A DNA stretch of 64,000 bases from Chitinophaga jiangningensis (lineage in GTDB: Bacteria; Bacteroidota; Bacteroidia; Chitinophagales; Chitinophagaceae), in the NCBI RefSeq assembly GCF_900142605.1, contig NZ_FRBL01000001.1:372001-436000 (forward strand), written 5' to 3'. Position numbers and translations under genes: made by a program. This document shows, piece after piece, positions 33,526 to 43,190 of the stretch; position 1 is the stretch's first letter, and every line of letters starts with the position of its first letter. The notes beneath the pieces are model-generated. The model ran no database searches, was not told the DNA's origin, and saw only the letters and a list, made by a program, of their open reading frames with translations.

Positions 33526-36500
33526 TTAGAAATTAACATTAACACCTACTGTTACCGTTCTGCCGTTGGCGAGTGTATTACGGTCAATACCTTGTCCGGA
33601 AGGACTATTACCATTGGAGGATACTTCCGGATCAGGACCAGGGTATTTAGTCCAGATAGCGAGGTTCTGTGCGGTTGCATACACACGTACACCACCCAGA
33701 TGCGCGCGTTTCACCACTTCTGAAGGAATGTTATAGCTCAAACCAACATTGCGGAGCTTCACGAAATCTCCTTTAAACACGTTGGCAGAAATCGCATAAG
33801 ATGAACCGTTGGATACGTTGTCACCATAGTAGATTTTAGGGAAGTCGGTAACATCGCCTTCTTTCTGCCATCTGTGCAGTACATCAGTGCTGTTATTCCA
33901 GTAGCGCTGATCTCTCAGACCCGCGTTGGAACCATAATACACAGAGAAACCTGCCTGATAGGTCAGCATTACATTCAGTTCAAATCCTTTGTATTTGAAA
34001 GTGTTTTCAAAACCACCTACGAACTTCGGATTGGTGTTGGCATAAGGTACTGCAGAAGTTACGCTCACAGCGCTCACCGGCTTACCTTCCATATCGTAGT
34101 ATGCTTTTGCTAACGGATCATACTCCACCTGTTTGTTGTCTTTATTGATCAGCATACGGCGGCCGTTTTTAGGATTCACACCCGCAGAACGTACTACGTA
34201 GATCATACCTACCGGCATGCCTACTTTGTTGATGGAAGTTTGTTCCAGGCCACTGGTAGTATAAGGAATTTCTGTTACACCATCCAGCAGGGATGTAATC
34301 TGGTTTTTGTTGTAGCTGAAGTTGAAGTTGGAAGTCCAGCTAAAGCTGCCGTGATCAATTACGGTAGCGTTTACAGATGCTTCAATACCTTTATTGAACA
34401 GGGAACCTACGTTCACCGGAATAGTAGAAGGCAAACCGGAGCTTGGAGGAGAAGACATCCGCAGGATCAGCCCGTCCACGTTGTTGTGGTAATAAGCTAC
34501 TTCAAAATTGATGCGGTCTTTTAAGATACCGAAGTTAATACCCACGTCTGTTTTCTTACTTTCTTCCCAACCCAGCTCTGAGTTACCGGACTGGCTGAAG
34601 TACATAGACGGGTTACCACCATACAGCTGCGGATGGTAGAGGTACATGAAGTCGAAGTTTCCTAAACCGGCCATGTTACCTACTTTACCGTAGCTTGCCC
34701 TGATTTTGAAATTGCTGAAAACATTGCTGATACCACCGGAAGACCAGAATTTTTCTTTCGCAATTTCCCAACCACCGCTAAAGCCGTAGAAGGTACCTTT
34801 TTTATGGCCTGGGGATAAAGCGGAATATTGGTCCTGGCGCAGGTTAGCACTCAGGAAATATTTAGCATCATAGTTATAATTCAAACGGGAGAAAGCGGAG
34901 TACAGGTAGTTTTCACCTCTGTCTAATCCGGTGGAGAAATCAGACAACCAGCCACCCTGGATGGTGTTAAACATGTTATCTGTCTGGTTTTGTCTTTCCA
35001 GGCCGTAGCGCTGATAATCGTCGTGCTGTTGTTCCAGACCGAGCAACAGGCCAAAATTATTTTTACCGAAAGATTTATTTAAATCAGCGGTATTGGTCCA
35101 TACCCATCTTTTCACCTGTGTATAGATGTTGAAGATATCGCCATTAGATGCGTAACCGTCACCGTTTTGGTTGTTCTGATAGATGTCGTTATTCATCAGC
35201 AGGTAGTCGATACCATAGTTGGTTTTCAGCGTTAACCAGTCGAATGGTTTCAGCTCACCGTATACGTTTGCCTGAATGTGGTTGTTCTCTGTGTTAGAGT
35301 GATCCAGATCAAGCAATACCTGTGGATTGTAGATCCCTACAGCGAGGGCAGGGTTGCCCTGGCGGCCTATCTGCGCACCGTCTACGTTATAGGAACCGTC
35401 GTTGTTGTAAGGAGAGGTAGTGGGGGATGTAAGAAAGGCCAGCCTGGCTAAACCACCGGAGTTGAAGGCTTCACCTTCCAGTGATCCGGAAGAACCGGAG
35501 ATCAGACTCTGCTCATTACTGTAAGATAATTTAGTACCTACAGTGAATATTTTACCTACTTTCTGGTCGAGGTTAAACAGGAGGTTTTTACGACCGAAAG
35601 CATTACGCTTCAGGATACCTTCCTGGTTGGTATAACCACCGGAAAAGTAGTAGCTGGTATTTTCCGTAGCGCCGGAAGCATTGAAGCTATGGCTTTGGGA
35701 GAATGCTTTATCGCGATATACCACATCGAGCCAGTTTACGTCTACCATGTTACCATTGGCATCTGTGTTGGCCTTATATCTGTTAGGGTTATTCGCATTT
35801 TTCAACCCTTCGTTTTTGATATCGATGTATTGCTGTGCATTCAGGAGTTCAGGCAGGCGTACGGGTTTGCTCCAGCCTACCCAGCCGTCGTAGTTAAACC
35901 TGGTTTTTCCCAGCTTACCTTTTTTAGTGGTGATAAATACTACCCCGTTGGCTGCACGGCTACCGTAGATGGCGGTAGCTGCCGCATCTTTGGCGATATC
36001 GATGGAGGCTATATCACTGGGGTTAATACTTGCCAATGGGTTAAGCGGTGCACTGGTAGCGCCCTGGTCGCCGGTGAAAGTAGGTACACCGTCGATGATG
36101 ATCAACGGATATGCACTGAGCGACAAGGAGTTTACACCGCGGATGCGGAATACCGGCGGGTTGTTTACCACCCCGTTGGGTACGGTGATTTGTACACCTG
36201 TAGCACGGCCACCTAATCCCGCTTCAAAGCTCTGGATAGGCATTTCGGCAACTGCCCCTCCTCTAACGGAGGCGATGTTACCCGTTACTTCTGTTCTGCG
36301 TTGGGTACCGTAACCTACGATTACCACTTCCGAAATTGTTTTGCTGTCGAGGCCTAACGTGATTGCACCAACGTTGTCGCCGGTGATGGGCACCAACTTG
36401 GTTTCGTAGCCTACAAATGAAATACGTAACTGCTTAACAGCCGTGGGGATGGTGAGTGTAAATTCCCCTTTGGTGTTGGTGACTGTTCCGGTTTTACCAC

Positions 36501-36639
36501 CCGGAAAACTAACAGTTACACCAGTCAGGTTGCCACCCGTTTCGTCAGTGACACGACCTGAAACTGTACGCTGATTCTGGGCCATTACAGAAAATGCTAG
36601 TAATAGCATGCTGGCCACCACGAGTAAGTGTTTCCTCAT
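33526..36639 (-). CDS. SusC/RagA-family TonB-linked outer-membrane transporter
   Basis: A 1037-residue TonB-dependent transporter with signal peptide, carboxypeptidase-D-like domain (RTVSGRVTDETGGNLTGVTV), plug (SEVVIVGYGTQRRTEVTGN, IIIDGVPTF, IAKDAAATAIYGSRAANGVV) and barrel ending in VGVNVNF. It is the nearest import system to the uronic-acid operons (2.1 kb away), so uronate-containing oligosaccharide uptake is a reasonable guess. No STN domain and no adjacent sigma factor or hybrid sensor are seen. Confidence 0.95.
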   Translation of the reverse strand: MRKHLLVVASMLLLAFSVMAQNQRTVSGRVTDETGGNLTGVTVSFPGGKTGTVTNTKGEFTLTIPTAVKQLRISFVGYETKLVPITGDNVGAITLGLDSKTISEVVIVGYGTQRRTEVTGNIASVRGGAVAEMPIQSFEAGLGGRATGVQITVPNGVVNNPPVFRIRGVNSLSLSAYPLIIIDGVPTFTGDQGATSAPLNPLASINPSDIASIDIAKDAAATAIYGSRAANGVVFITTKKGKLGKTRFNYDGWVGWSKPVRLPELLNAQQYIDIKNEGLKNANNPNRYKANTDANGNMVDVNWLDVVYRDKAFSQSHSFNASGATENTSYYFSGGYTNQEGILKRNAFGRKNLLFNLDQKVGKIFTVGTKLSYSNEQSLISGSSGSLEGEAFNSGGLARLAFLTSPTTSPYNNDGSYNVDGAQIGRQGNPALAVGIYNPQVLLDLDHSNTENNHIQANVYGELKPFDWLTLKTNYGIDYLLMNNDIYQNNQNGDGYASNGDIFNIYTQVKRWVWTNTADLNKSFGKNNFGLLLGLEQQHDDYQRYGLERQNQTDNMFNTIQGGWLSDFSTGLDRGENYLYSAFSRLNYNYDAKYFLSANLRQDQYSALSPGHKKGTFYGFSGGWEIAKEKFWSSGGISNVFSNFKIRASYGKVGNMAGLGNFDFMYLYHPQLYGGNPSMYFSQSGNSELGWEESKKTDVGINFGILKDRINFEVAYYHNNVDGLILRMSSPPSSGLPSTIPVNVGSLFNKGIEASVNATVIDHGSFSWTSNFNFSYNKNQITSLLDGVTEIPYTTSGLEQTSINKVGMPVGMIYVVRSAGVNPKNGRRMLINKDNKQVEYDPLAKAYYDMEGKPVSAVSVTSAVPYANTNPKFVGGFENTFKYKGFELNVMLTYQAGFSVYYGSNAGLRDQRYWNNSTDVLHRWQKEGDVTDFPKIYYGDNVSNGSSYAISANVFKGDFVKLRNVGLSYNIPSEVVKRAHLGGVRVYATAQNLAIWTKYPGPDPEVSSNGNSPSGQGIDRNTLANGRTVTVGVNVNF

Positions 36640-37288
36640 GAAGTTCAGATTTTGGTTGAATAAATAAAAAAGTCGTTATACCATCATTGGCATTTTCCTC
36701 TTACTATACTATACTGATAGGTAGAAAATTTTCAGGTTCAATAAATCGGTTTAGCATGTAGATGAATAGTAACACAAGGACACAAATTGGCATCAGGACC
36801 ATTTCCTCTAAGCATTTACAAGCAGTTAATGAATTTTACAACTAAAAGGCAGTTTTACGTGCGATTATTTTTTATTCAGATTTTGGTTATTACTTCTAAC
36901 TCTCAATAAGCTTTATACTATCGTATTAGGTTATACGCTAAAAATAATAAAATATTTCATATCCTAATAAAAGTTTAAACAATTAAAATGGAATATCTAT
37001 TCCTGCTTTCATTATTAGTCTTATTTACAATTATTTATATATTCATTTGCCGTCAAAATATTCTTACTTTCTCTTTTCTTGTTAAGGGAGATGTAAACGC
37101 TGCATTGCAGGATTCTTGCAGTAGCACAAAAGTAGCAGCGCGGAACATAGGAAGCGGCCAATACTTTCTTTTCCGGAATTTTACGCAACATATTCACATT
37201 CTTGCCCCTCTCTTGCTGATAGCAATATATCTGCTGGTGCTGCGGATTAATTAATAAAATATGAACCGGAATTAGCGGTCTCACGTAC
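36640..37288. other. Long AT-rich intergenic region, no convincing gene
   Basis: About 650 bases upstream of susC (minus) and of the DUF255 gene (plus). Two overlapping open frames of 88 and 92 codons (36988-37254 plus, 37021-37299 minus) have no family resemblance and lie antisense to each other, so I do not call them. I do not find the TGCAAACGTTTGCA operator here. Promoters for both flanking genes must be inside. Confidence 0.4.
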
Positions 37289-38773
37289 ATGATTAACATG
37301 CGTAATTTGTTATTATTGATTTTAAGCTGTTGTATTTCCTCTGTTCATGCGCAGGTGAATCATTGGCAGCGCTTTTCAGATGAGGTCTTTAAACAGGCGC
37401 AACTGGAGCATAAACCGGTGCTCCTCGACCTGGGGGCCAGCTGGTGTCATTGGTGCCACGTGATGGATGATTCTACCTACAGTAACCCGGCAATCGTACA
37501 ATACCTGGCAGAACATTTTATACTTGTAAGGGAGGATCAGGATAAGCGTCCTGATTTATATGCCAGATATAAAGATTACGGATGGCCAGCTACTATCATA
37601 TTTTATGAGGACGGCAGGGAGATTTTAAAAAATTCCGGTTACCAGGCGCCTGAAGCATTCCTTGCACTACTGAAAGGTGCATATACCACCGCGCGGATGA
37701 TGCCACCTGCCAAAGTGGGCGCGGCCAATAGCTCCTACAGAACAAAGAAGTGGTCCCTCTCTTCAGCAGCATTTATCCATGATAATTTTCTCTCCTACCT
37801 CGATATGGAAAAAGGCGGATATGATATGCAACAGCGATTTCTGGAATATGATGGCATCGCCTATGCGCTCCAACGTTATCATACGGACCAGGTACTCCAA
37901 AAGTGGCTGCAAATCACCATTCCGCAATCATATAAGCTCAATGATCCGGTATGGGGAGGCGTATATCAGTACAGTACCCATAACGGATGGGATTATCCAC
38001 ATTTCGAAAAAATATTAAGCATCCAGGCACGCTACATTAAAATTTATTCCGATTACTTTGCTGTAACACGAGATAGCAGTGCATTGCTTCAGGCAGTACA
38101 TATAGTATCCTGGCTCGATAAATTCATGCGTAGCCCATCCGGCCTGTATTATAATTCGCAGGATGCAGATGTTATAAAGGGTGTGCACGCGGGTGACTAC
38201 TTCCAGTTGTCAGCAACAGCACGACTTCAAAAAGGTATTCCTGATATTGACAGCACCTGCTATGCCAGAGAAAATGCACAACTGGCCACAGCATTCCTGC
38301 ATCTCCATAAAGTATTAGCAGTTCCTGCCCACCTTCAAAAAGCCGATTCAATTTTAGTTGCGTTACAAAAAAATTTCAAATTGGCAAATGGCGGCTACTT
38401 ACATGATACAGCCTTTAAAGCCACAGTAGCGTTGGGTGATGTGCTTTATACCGCCATAGCAAACTGGGAGTATTATAAGTGTACCGCTAATGAAGCGGCA
38501 AAGAAGGAAGCGCAGGACTGTGCAGACTACATCCTGCAGCATTTTACAGGCAGCAATGGGGGATTGTTTAGTTTCATCTCCAATAACAAATACCTTCCGG
38601 CAGATTATATACTCACCGAAAACATTGATGCATGCAGGTATTTCAGAAATATAGCCCAACTTAATCCTCGTTATAAAAAAGCAGGGGATGATATATTTAG
38701 TTATATATCATCCCCTGCGGTGTTACAAAACATTATTGCCGAGCCAGGTATACTGATGGCTGTTGATCCATGA
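37289..38773 (+). CDS. Secreted DUF255 thioredoxin-like plus (alpha/alpha)6 domain protein
   Basis: A 494-residue protein with a signal peptide (NLLLLILSCCISSVHAQ). A thioredoxin-fold DUF255 domain (about 25-130) carries C53-H-W-C56 in LGASWCHWCHVM, followed by a cis-Pro-like GWPATIIFYEDG. The rest resembles the (alpha/alpha)6-barrel of SPATA20/YyaL proteins (GGVYQYSTHNGWDYPHFEKIL, YYNSQDAD). These proteins are often linked to sugar or redox metabolism, but the reaction is not known. Starts at 37289 and 37298 are both possible. The final codons overlap an antisense terminator, and its stop abuts the stop of the next gene. Confidence 0.85.
   Translation: MINMRNLLLLILSCCISSVHAQVNHWQRFSDEVFKQAQLEHKPVLLDLGASWCHWCHVMDDSTYSNPAIVQYLAEHFILVREDQDKRPDLYARYKDYGWPATIIFYEDGREILKNSGYQAPEAFLALLKGAYTTARMMPPAKVGAANSSYRTKKWSLSSAAFIHDNFLSYLDMEKGGYDMQQRFLEYDGIAYALQRYHTDQVLQKWLQITIPQSYKLNDPVWGGVYQYSTHNGWDYPHFEKILSIQARYIKIYSDYFAVTRDSSALLQAVHIVSWLDKFMRSPSGLYYNSQDADVIKGVHAGDYFQLSATARLQKGIPDIDSTCYARENAQLATAFLHLHKVLAVPAHLQKADSILVALQKNFKLANGGYLHDTAFKATVALGDVLYTAIANWEYYKCTANEAAKKEAQDCADYILQHFTGSNGGLFSFISNNKYLPADYILTENIDACRYFRNIAQLNPRYKKAGDDIFSYISSPAVLQNIIAEPGILMAVDP
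38675..38718 (-). terminator. Intrinsic terminator of the uronate operon, inside the DUF255 coding sequence
   Basis: A perfect 16-base-pair stem (38681-38696 with 38703-38718), loop TTAGTT on the plus strand. Read on the minus strand it is followed by TTTTTT (38680-38675), the classic intrinsic form. It ends transcription about 55 bases past the last gene of the minus-strand operon. On the plus strand the same bases encode part of the DUF255 protein. Confidence 0.8.
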
Positions 38774-40036
38774 TTAAACTGTAATGGCGTGATCGGCCTG
38801 CAGCCCTTGCCCGCCATAGGCCTTCACCGCACTCCAGTCCGCCGCAGGCGCCGTCCAGAACTCATGCTGTGCCGGCAATCCCAGTGGCAGAAAGCTGTTG
38901 GTGCAAAGGTATAAGCTGCCTGTAGAAATATAGTAATCGCCAATTTCAGGCTGATGTCCGCAGAAACCGATCTGCAGCCATCCCTGTTTGTCGAAGTTGT
39001 TTGCGTTGTTAAAAATGCGTTTATGCATGGCAGTTAAGGCACTGCGTACCTGCGCCTGCGATACTTCCGCAGGCAGCCTGCCTTCCAGCGCCAATTGCGC
39101 CAGCGGCTGAAATGCACCGCTGCGGTAAGCCATAGAGCGGCCTACCACCGGAAATGCACCGTCCGGCATAATCAGTCGCTCCTGTATGGCGCCGTAACGC
39201 TGCATACGTTTTAACGCCAGTTCATATTGCTCTTTGCTGCCTTCTCCTTTATCCACCAGTACTTTCAGCACCTGCACCAGCATCGGATGCATTACGAAAC
39301 CGTTGTAGTAATCGTAATGAAAAGAGGAGCCGTCGCCGTACATGCTGTCGCCCTTATACCATTCCATCATTTTGCTGATGGCAGTATCTACCGGTTTACG
39401 ATCCCAGCCGGTATCAAATTGCAGCAGGAAGGCTTCTATGATGGCAGCAAACAGTACCCAGTTATTGTTGAACGTTCTGGCTACGCGCAGTCCCTTTAAA
39501 GCGTCGATCACCTGCTGCCGCGTAGCGGCGGGCAGGCTGCCCCAGAGCTGGTTGGGTGCCCGCAGGATACCCAGCGCAAGGAAAGCACCATCTACCAGCG
39601 GTTGCGCATCAAATTTATTATTGAACGTCATATAGTCGGCACCGTTAGGATCGGTTGCCTGGTGCATGGCCGTTCTGGCTTTTTGCAGTAACGCGGCACG
39701 TTGCCTGCCCTCGGCGGTATCATCTCCCCCTAATTCCAACCACGGTGCTACGCCGGATATAGTGCGGCCAAAGGCCTCCAGGTAGGTTACCTTGTCTACC
39801 GGCTTGGCATAATGCGGCGCTACTTCGCGCGGCATCTGCTGCTTCAGCTGGCCACGACTCAACGCATCAATAACGGGATGGGCTATACGATACAGCAGTG
39901 TGGCGTTATAATCTCTGTCGGATGGAGGTTTGGCGGCAGCATCGGCCGCTACATCGTGGAGGAGTCCTTTGCCGGTACCTAAGGACCCAGCCAGTCCCGC
40001 TACGGGAATAGCGTGCAAAAATTTTCTTCTGTTCAC
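38774..40036 (-). CDS. DUF2264-family protein (proposed uronic-acid exo-hydrolase), copy 1
   Basis: A 420-residue protein with a Tat-like start (MNRRKFLHAIPVAGLAGSLG) and an all-helical toroid fold expected for DUF2264: KVTYLEAFGRTISGVAPWLEL, RVARTFNNNWVLFAAIIEAFLL, DGSSFHYDYYNGFVMHPMLVQVL, and GYQ-like repeats near the C-terminus. DUF2264 proteins sit in pectin and glycan loci; I recall links to beta-glucuronidase activity, but I am not certain. It begins with GTG. A paralogue of the same length is at 46270, at the other end of the operon. An internal terminator lies just before this gene. Confidence 0.8.
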   Translation of the reverse strand: MNRRKFLHAIPVAGLAGSLGTGKGLLHDVAADAAAKPPSDRDYNATLLYRIAHPVIDALSRGQLKQQMPREVAPHYAKPVDKVTYLEAFGRTISGVAPWLELGGDDTAEGRQRAALLQKARTAMHQATDPNGADYMTFNNKFDAQPLVDGAFLALGILRAPNQLWGSLPAATRQQVIDALKGLRVARTFNNNWVLFAAIIEAFLLQFDTGWDRKPVDTAISKMMEWYKGDSMYGDGSSFHYDYYNGFVMHPMLVQVLKVLVDKGEGSKEQYELALKRMQRYGAIQERLIMPDGAFPVVGRSMAYRSGAFQPLAQLALEGRLPAEVSQAQVRSALTAMHKRIFNNANNFDKQGWLQIGFCGHQPEIGDYYISTGSLYLCTNSFLPLGLPAQHEFWTAPAADWSAVKAYGGQGLQADHAITV

Positions 40037-40056
40037 AGTGCATAATTTTTTTAATC

Positions 40057-40089
40057 AAAAAAAAGGGGGTGAAGGAAAACCAACACCCC
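40057..40089 (-). terminator. Internal terminator between GH88 and DUF2264 genes
   Basis: GGGGTG (40066-40071) pairs with CACCCC (40084-40089). On the minus strand the stem is followed by eight T (40064-40057). It would reduce transcription into the last gene of the operon. Confidence 0.65.
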
Positions 40090-40104
40090 GTTACCTTTAA
40101 GATA

Positions 40105-41298
40105 TTATTTAGCCCATTGTTTGTAGCGCAACAGCGCTTCAACAAAGTAGTAATCCGCATACGTCAGGGGAACGTCTACCTCAGAGTTATGAGGCAGTGA
40201 CCCTGTGCTATGCATCAGGATGAAGTCGTTGTTTTCACCTTCTTTAGCCAGGTAAGCAGGACTACAGAGGCTGGTCAGCATTTTTTCTGCTGCACCCCAG
40301 TAGCGGTTACCGGTAGCTTTGTCGGTGTATTTGCTCAGTTCCAGCAGGGCGGATGCAGCTACAGCAGCAGCGGAAGCATCGCGCGGTGCGTTAGGAATGT
40401 TTGGTGCATCATAGTCCCAATAAGGCACCATATCCGCAGGCATGTGTGGATTATTGAGTATGTAGTCCGCAATATGTTTTGCCTGCGCCAGGTATTGCTT
40501 ATTCTTTGTTTCACGGTACATCATGGTGTAGCCGTAGAGGCCCCATGCCTGCCCGCGCGACCATGCAGAGCTATCCGCCAGGCCCTGGTGTGTTTTCTTT
40601 TGCAGCACCGCACCTGTGGCCGGATCGTAATCAATTACGTGGTAAGAGCTGTAATCCGGGCGGAAATGATTTTTCATGGTGGTGTTGGCGTGGATCTTTG
40701 CAATCTCCGCGTACTTTTTACCACCACCGTTTTTGCTGGCCCAGGTGAGCAGTTCCAGGTTCATCATGTTATCGATAATCACCGGAAACTTCCAGGTGCC
40801 ATGATCCCATGATTTAATGCAACCTACCGTTGGGTTAAAGCGGGTAGATAAAGAAGCAGCGCTGGTGAGCAGTACGTCTTTATACGCCGGATCTTTGGTA
40901 ATACGGTATGCATTGCCAAAAGGACAGAACATCATGAAACCGAGGTCATGTGTTCCTTTGTTGTTCTTTTCTTTTTCTACCAATGCCTGGCGTTTCAGCG
41001 CTTCCGCTTTGAACGCAGGATCTTTGGTGTACTCAAACAAATACCAGTTTACGCCGGGATAAAATCCGGAGCACCACCAGCGACTATTGGAAGTGGCCAG
41101 TTTACCGGTTTTAGCATCAGTAGTTTTAGGCAGTACAGTATCAGGTAAATGTTTGGCCATCAGTTTGTACTGACGGGCGGCAAACTGTAAGGATTCATCT
41201 GCTTTCTGCAGCAGGTCCCTGTTGGCTTTGCCAACCTGTGCGTACGATTGCAAACACAATGCTGACAGTAATAATGGAATAATAAGTTTTCTTTTCAT
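40105..41298 (-). CDS. GH88 unsaturated uronyl hydrolase
   Basis: A 397-residue secreted enzyme with a signal peptide (KLIIPLLLSALCLQSYAQ) and GH88 features: WWCSGFYPGVNWYLFEYT, the catalytic-type Asp in THDLGFMMFCPFGNAYRI, the second in IIDNMMNLELLTWAS, and SSAWSRGQAWGLYGYTMMYRET. It removes 4,5-unsaturated uronic acids from the non-reducing end of oligosaccharides left by lyases, by hydrating the double bond. Product enters the KduI/KduD route encoded in the same operon. It follows lacI by 21 bases. Confidence 0.92.
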   Translation of the reverse strand: MKRKLIIPLLLSALCLQSYAQVGKANRDLLQKADESLQFAARQYKLMAKHLPDTVLPKTTDAKTGKLATSNSRWWCSGFYPGVNWYLFEYTKDPAFKAEALKRQALVEKEKNNKGTHDLGFMMFCPFGNAYRITKDPAYKDVLLTSAASLSTRFNPTVGCIKSWDHGTWKFPVIIDNMMNLELLTWASKNGGGKKYAEIAKIHANTTMKNHFRPDYSSYHVIDYDPATGAVLQKKTHQGLADSSAWSRGQAWGLYGYTMMYRETKNKQYLAQAKHIADYILNNPHMPADMVPYWDYDAPNIPNAPRDASAAAVAASALLELSKYTDKATGNRYWGAAEKMLTSLCSPAYLAKEGENNDFILMHSTGSLPHNSEVDVPLTYADYYFVEALLRYKQWAK

Positions 41299-41319
41299 GA
41301 TTTCGTATATACGTCTGAG

Positions 41320-42381
41320 TTAAGATAAAGTCAATTTCTTTTTGCCCGTTTTTGACTTTCCGGCGCTGGATTGCCGCTCTATCAGCTGGATTGGAATTAT
41401 CTCCTGTGAATAACGTGGTTCAGCGCTCTGGCGGCCGTTGATCAGTTCCATCAGTACAGCTACCACCCGCTCTCCCATCATGGCGGGATATTGATCTACA
41501 GAAGAGATGGAAGGCGTCACGATTTCGGTTCTCGGATCATTGGAGTAGCCAACAATCTTTACATCTTCCGGTACGCGCAGGTGCATCTTTCTGCAATATT
41601 CGATGATGGTAATGGCAGTAGTATCGTTGGAGGCAAAGATGCCATCCGGATACGGCTGCTGACCGAAAATTTTCTCGCAGGTCTGCCACGCATTTTCACG
41701 GGTCAGCTCCTGGTAAAAAATACGGTTCTTTTTAGATGGCAGTCCGTGTTCCTGCAATGCTGCTTTATATCCTGCCACACGATCGCTGTATAAACAACAG
41801 GTCAGCGGTCCTGAGATATGCACAATATCCTTACAACCCTTCTCTACCAGGTGCGTGGTGGCTACATAACCGCCACGGTAGTCATCTCCCTTAATCACCT
41901 TCACGTTATAATCCTTTGGCACCCGGTCAAAAAATACCAGGGGAATATTATTATTACGGAAGATATCAAAGTGCGCGAAATCAGTGGTGTAGAGTGTGGT
42001 TGACACCACCAGTCCATCTACCCTTGCGGAATACAACGTATTAGCCAGGGCCACTTCCTGTTCGTAGGAATCGTTGGATTGGCAGATGATCAGGTTATAG
42101 CCGAATTCCTGTAATTTATTCTGGATGATGGTACTGATCGTTGCAGGAAAAAACATAGAAATTCTGGGCACTATGAGGCCTATGGTTTTGCTCTTGTTGT
42201 TGCGCAAACCTGCAGCGAGTGCGTTCGGACGATATCCTATTTTTTTGGCCACCTTTTTCACACGTTCTTTCGTACGTGCGCTGATGTTAGGATGGTCGTT
42301 CAGCGCCCTGGATACTGTGGAAACCGAAAGTTGCAGTTCTTCCGCAATATCGACAATTGTTTTTTCTGTTCGTTTACTCAT
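41320..42381 (-). CDS. LacI-family regulator of the uronate operon
   Basis: A 353-residue LacI/GalR regulator: HTH with IVDIAEELQLSVSTVSRAL, hinge GYRPNALAAGLRN, and a sugar-binding domain from KTIGLIVPRISMFFP. It lies inside the catabolic operon between kduD and the GH88 gene, so it is probably autoregulated. It is the best candidate for binding the TGCAAACGTTTGCA sites around the uronate genes. The inducer may be a keto-deoxy sugar acid, which is inference. Confidence 0.92.
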   Translation of the reverse strand: MSKRTEKTIVDIAEELQLSVSTVSRALNDHPNISARTKERVKKVAKKIGYRPNALAAGLRNNKSKTIGLIVPRISMFFPATISTIIQNKLQEFGYNLIICQSNDSYEQEVALANTLYSARVDGLVVSTTLYTTDFAHFDIFRNNNIPLVFFDRVPKDYNVKVIKGDDYRGGYVATTHLVEKGCKDIVHISGPLTCCLYSDRVAGYKAALQEHGLPSKKNRIFYQELTRENAWQTCEKIFGQQPYPDGIFASNDTTAITIIEYCRKMHLRVPEDVKIVGYSNDPRTEIVTPSISSVDQYPAMMGERVVAVLMELINGRQSAEPRYSQEIIPIQLIERQSSAGKSKTGKKKLTLS

Positions 42382-42416
42382 GGAATTTATATGGCTTTTC
42401 CTGCAATGATAGTATG

Positions 42417-43172
42417 TTATCTGCCCATCCAGCCACCATCTACGGTCAGGATAGTTCCATGCACATAGTCTGATGCTTTAGAAGCGAGGAATACGATAGG
42501 TCCTTCAAAATCTTCCGGTTCACCCCAGCGGCCTGCAGGGATGCGGTCCAGGATGGAGGTGCTGCGTTGCTGGTCTGCACGCAAAGCGGCGGTATTATCG
42601 GTAGCGATATATCCCGGTGCAATGGCGTTTACGTTCACACCTTTGGATGCCCATTCGTTGGCAAATGCCTTCACCAGCGAACCTACGGCGCCTTTGCTGG
42701 CTGCGTAGCCCGGCACGTTGATACCACCCTGGAAAGTGAGCAGGGAAGCGGTAAAAATCACTTTGCCACTACCTCTTGCGATCATGGTTTTACCAATTTC
42801 GCGGGTGAGGATGAACTGTGCATTCAGGTTAGTGTTGATCACGGTATCCCAGTATTCATCCGGATGCTCTGCCGCAGGCTTACGCATAATGGTACCTGCG
42901 TTGTTTACCAGGATGTCGATTACCGGCTCATCTTTCTGTACCTGTCTGATAAAGGCATACAGTGAATCTCTGTCTGCAAAGTCGCACTGGTAAGCTTTAA
43001 AGCGTCTGCCAAGGGCAGTCACTTCTTTCTCCACATCGCTGCCACTCAGTTCCAGTGATGCTGAAACCCCGATGATGTCCGCACCGGCTTTTGCCAGCGC
43101 TACCGCCATCGACTTTCCGATACCACGTTTACAACCTGTTACCAGGGCTACTTTTCCGTTTAATTCAAACAT
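42417..43172 (-). CDS. kduD: 2-dehydro-3-deoxy-D-gluconate 5-dehydrogenase (KduD)
   Basis: A 251-residue short-chain dehydrogenase. Rossmann motif TGCKRGIGKSMA, NNAG, catalytic S and Y-x-x-x-K (ASLLTF... and YAASKGAV), and the closing GTILTVDGGWMGR typical of KduD. It reduces 2,5-diketo-3-deoxygluconate, the product of KduI, to 2-keto-3-deoxygluconate in the cytoplasm. Next to the GH105 gene (18 bases) and in the operon with kduI, which supports this substrate over other sugars. Confidence 0.92.
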   Translation of the reverse strand: MFELNGKVALVTGCKRGIGKSMAVALAKAGADIIGVSASLELSGSDVEKEVTALGRRFKAYQCDFADRDSLYAFIRQVQKDEPVIDILVNNAGTIMRKPAAEHPDEYWDTVINTNLNAQFILTREIGKTMIARGSGKVIFTASLLTFQGGINVPGYAASKGAVGSLVKAFANEWASKGVNVNAIAPGYIATDNTAALRADQQRSTSILDRIPAGRWGEPEDFEGPIVFLASKASDYVHGTILTVDGGWMGR

Positions 43173-43190
43173 TATTTCTGATTTGAAGAA

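Noticed and set aside
36988..37299. Two overlapping small frames of 88 and 92 codons in the long intergenic region
   Set aside because: They overlap antisense to each other, have no recognisable domain or promoter, and look like chance frames in AT-rich DNA.
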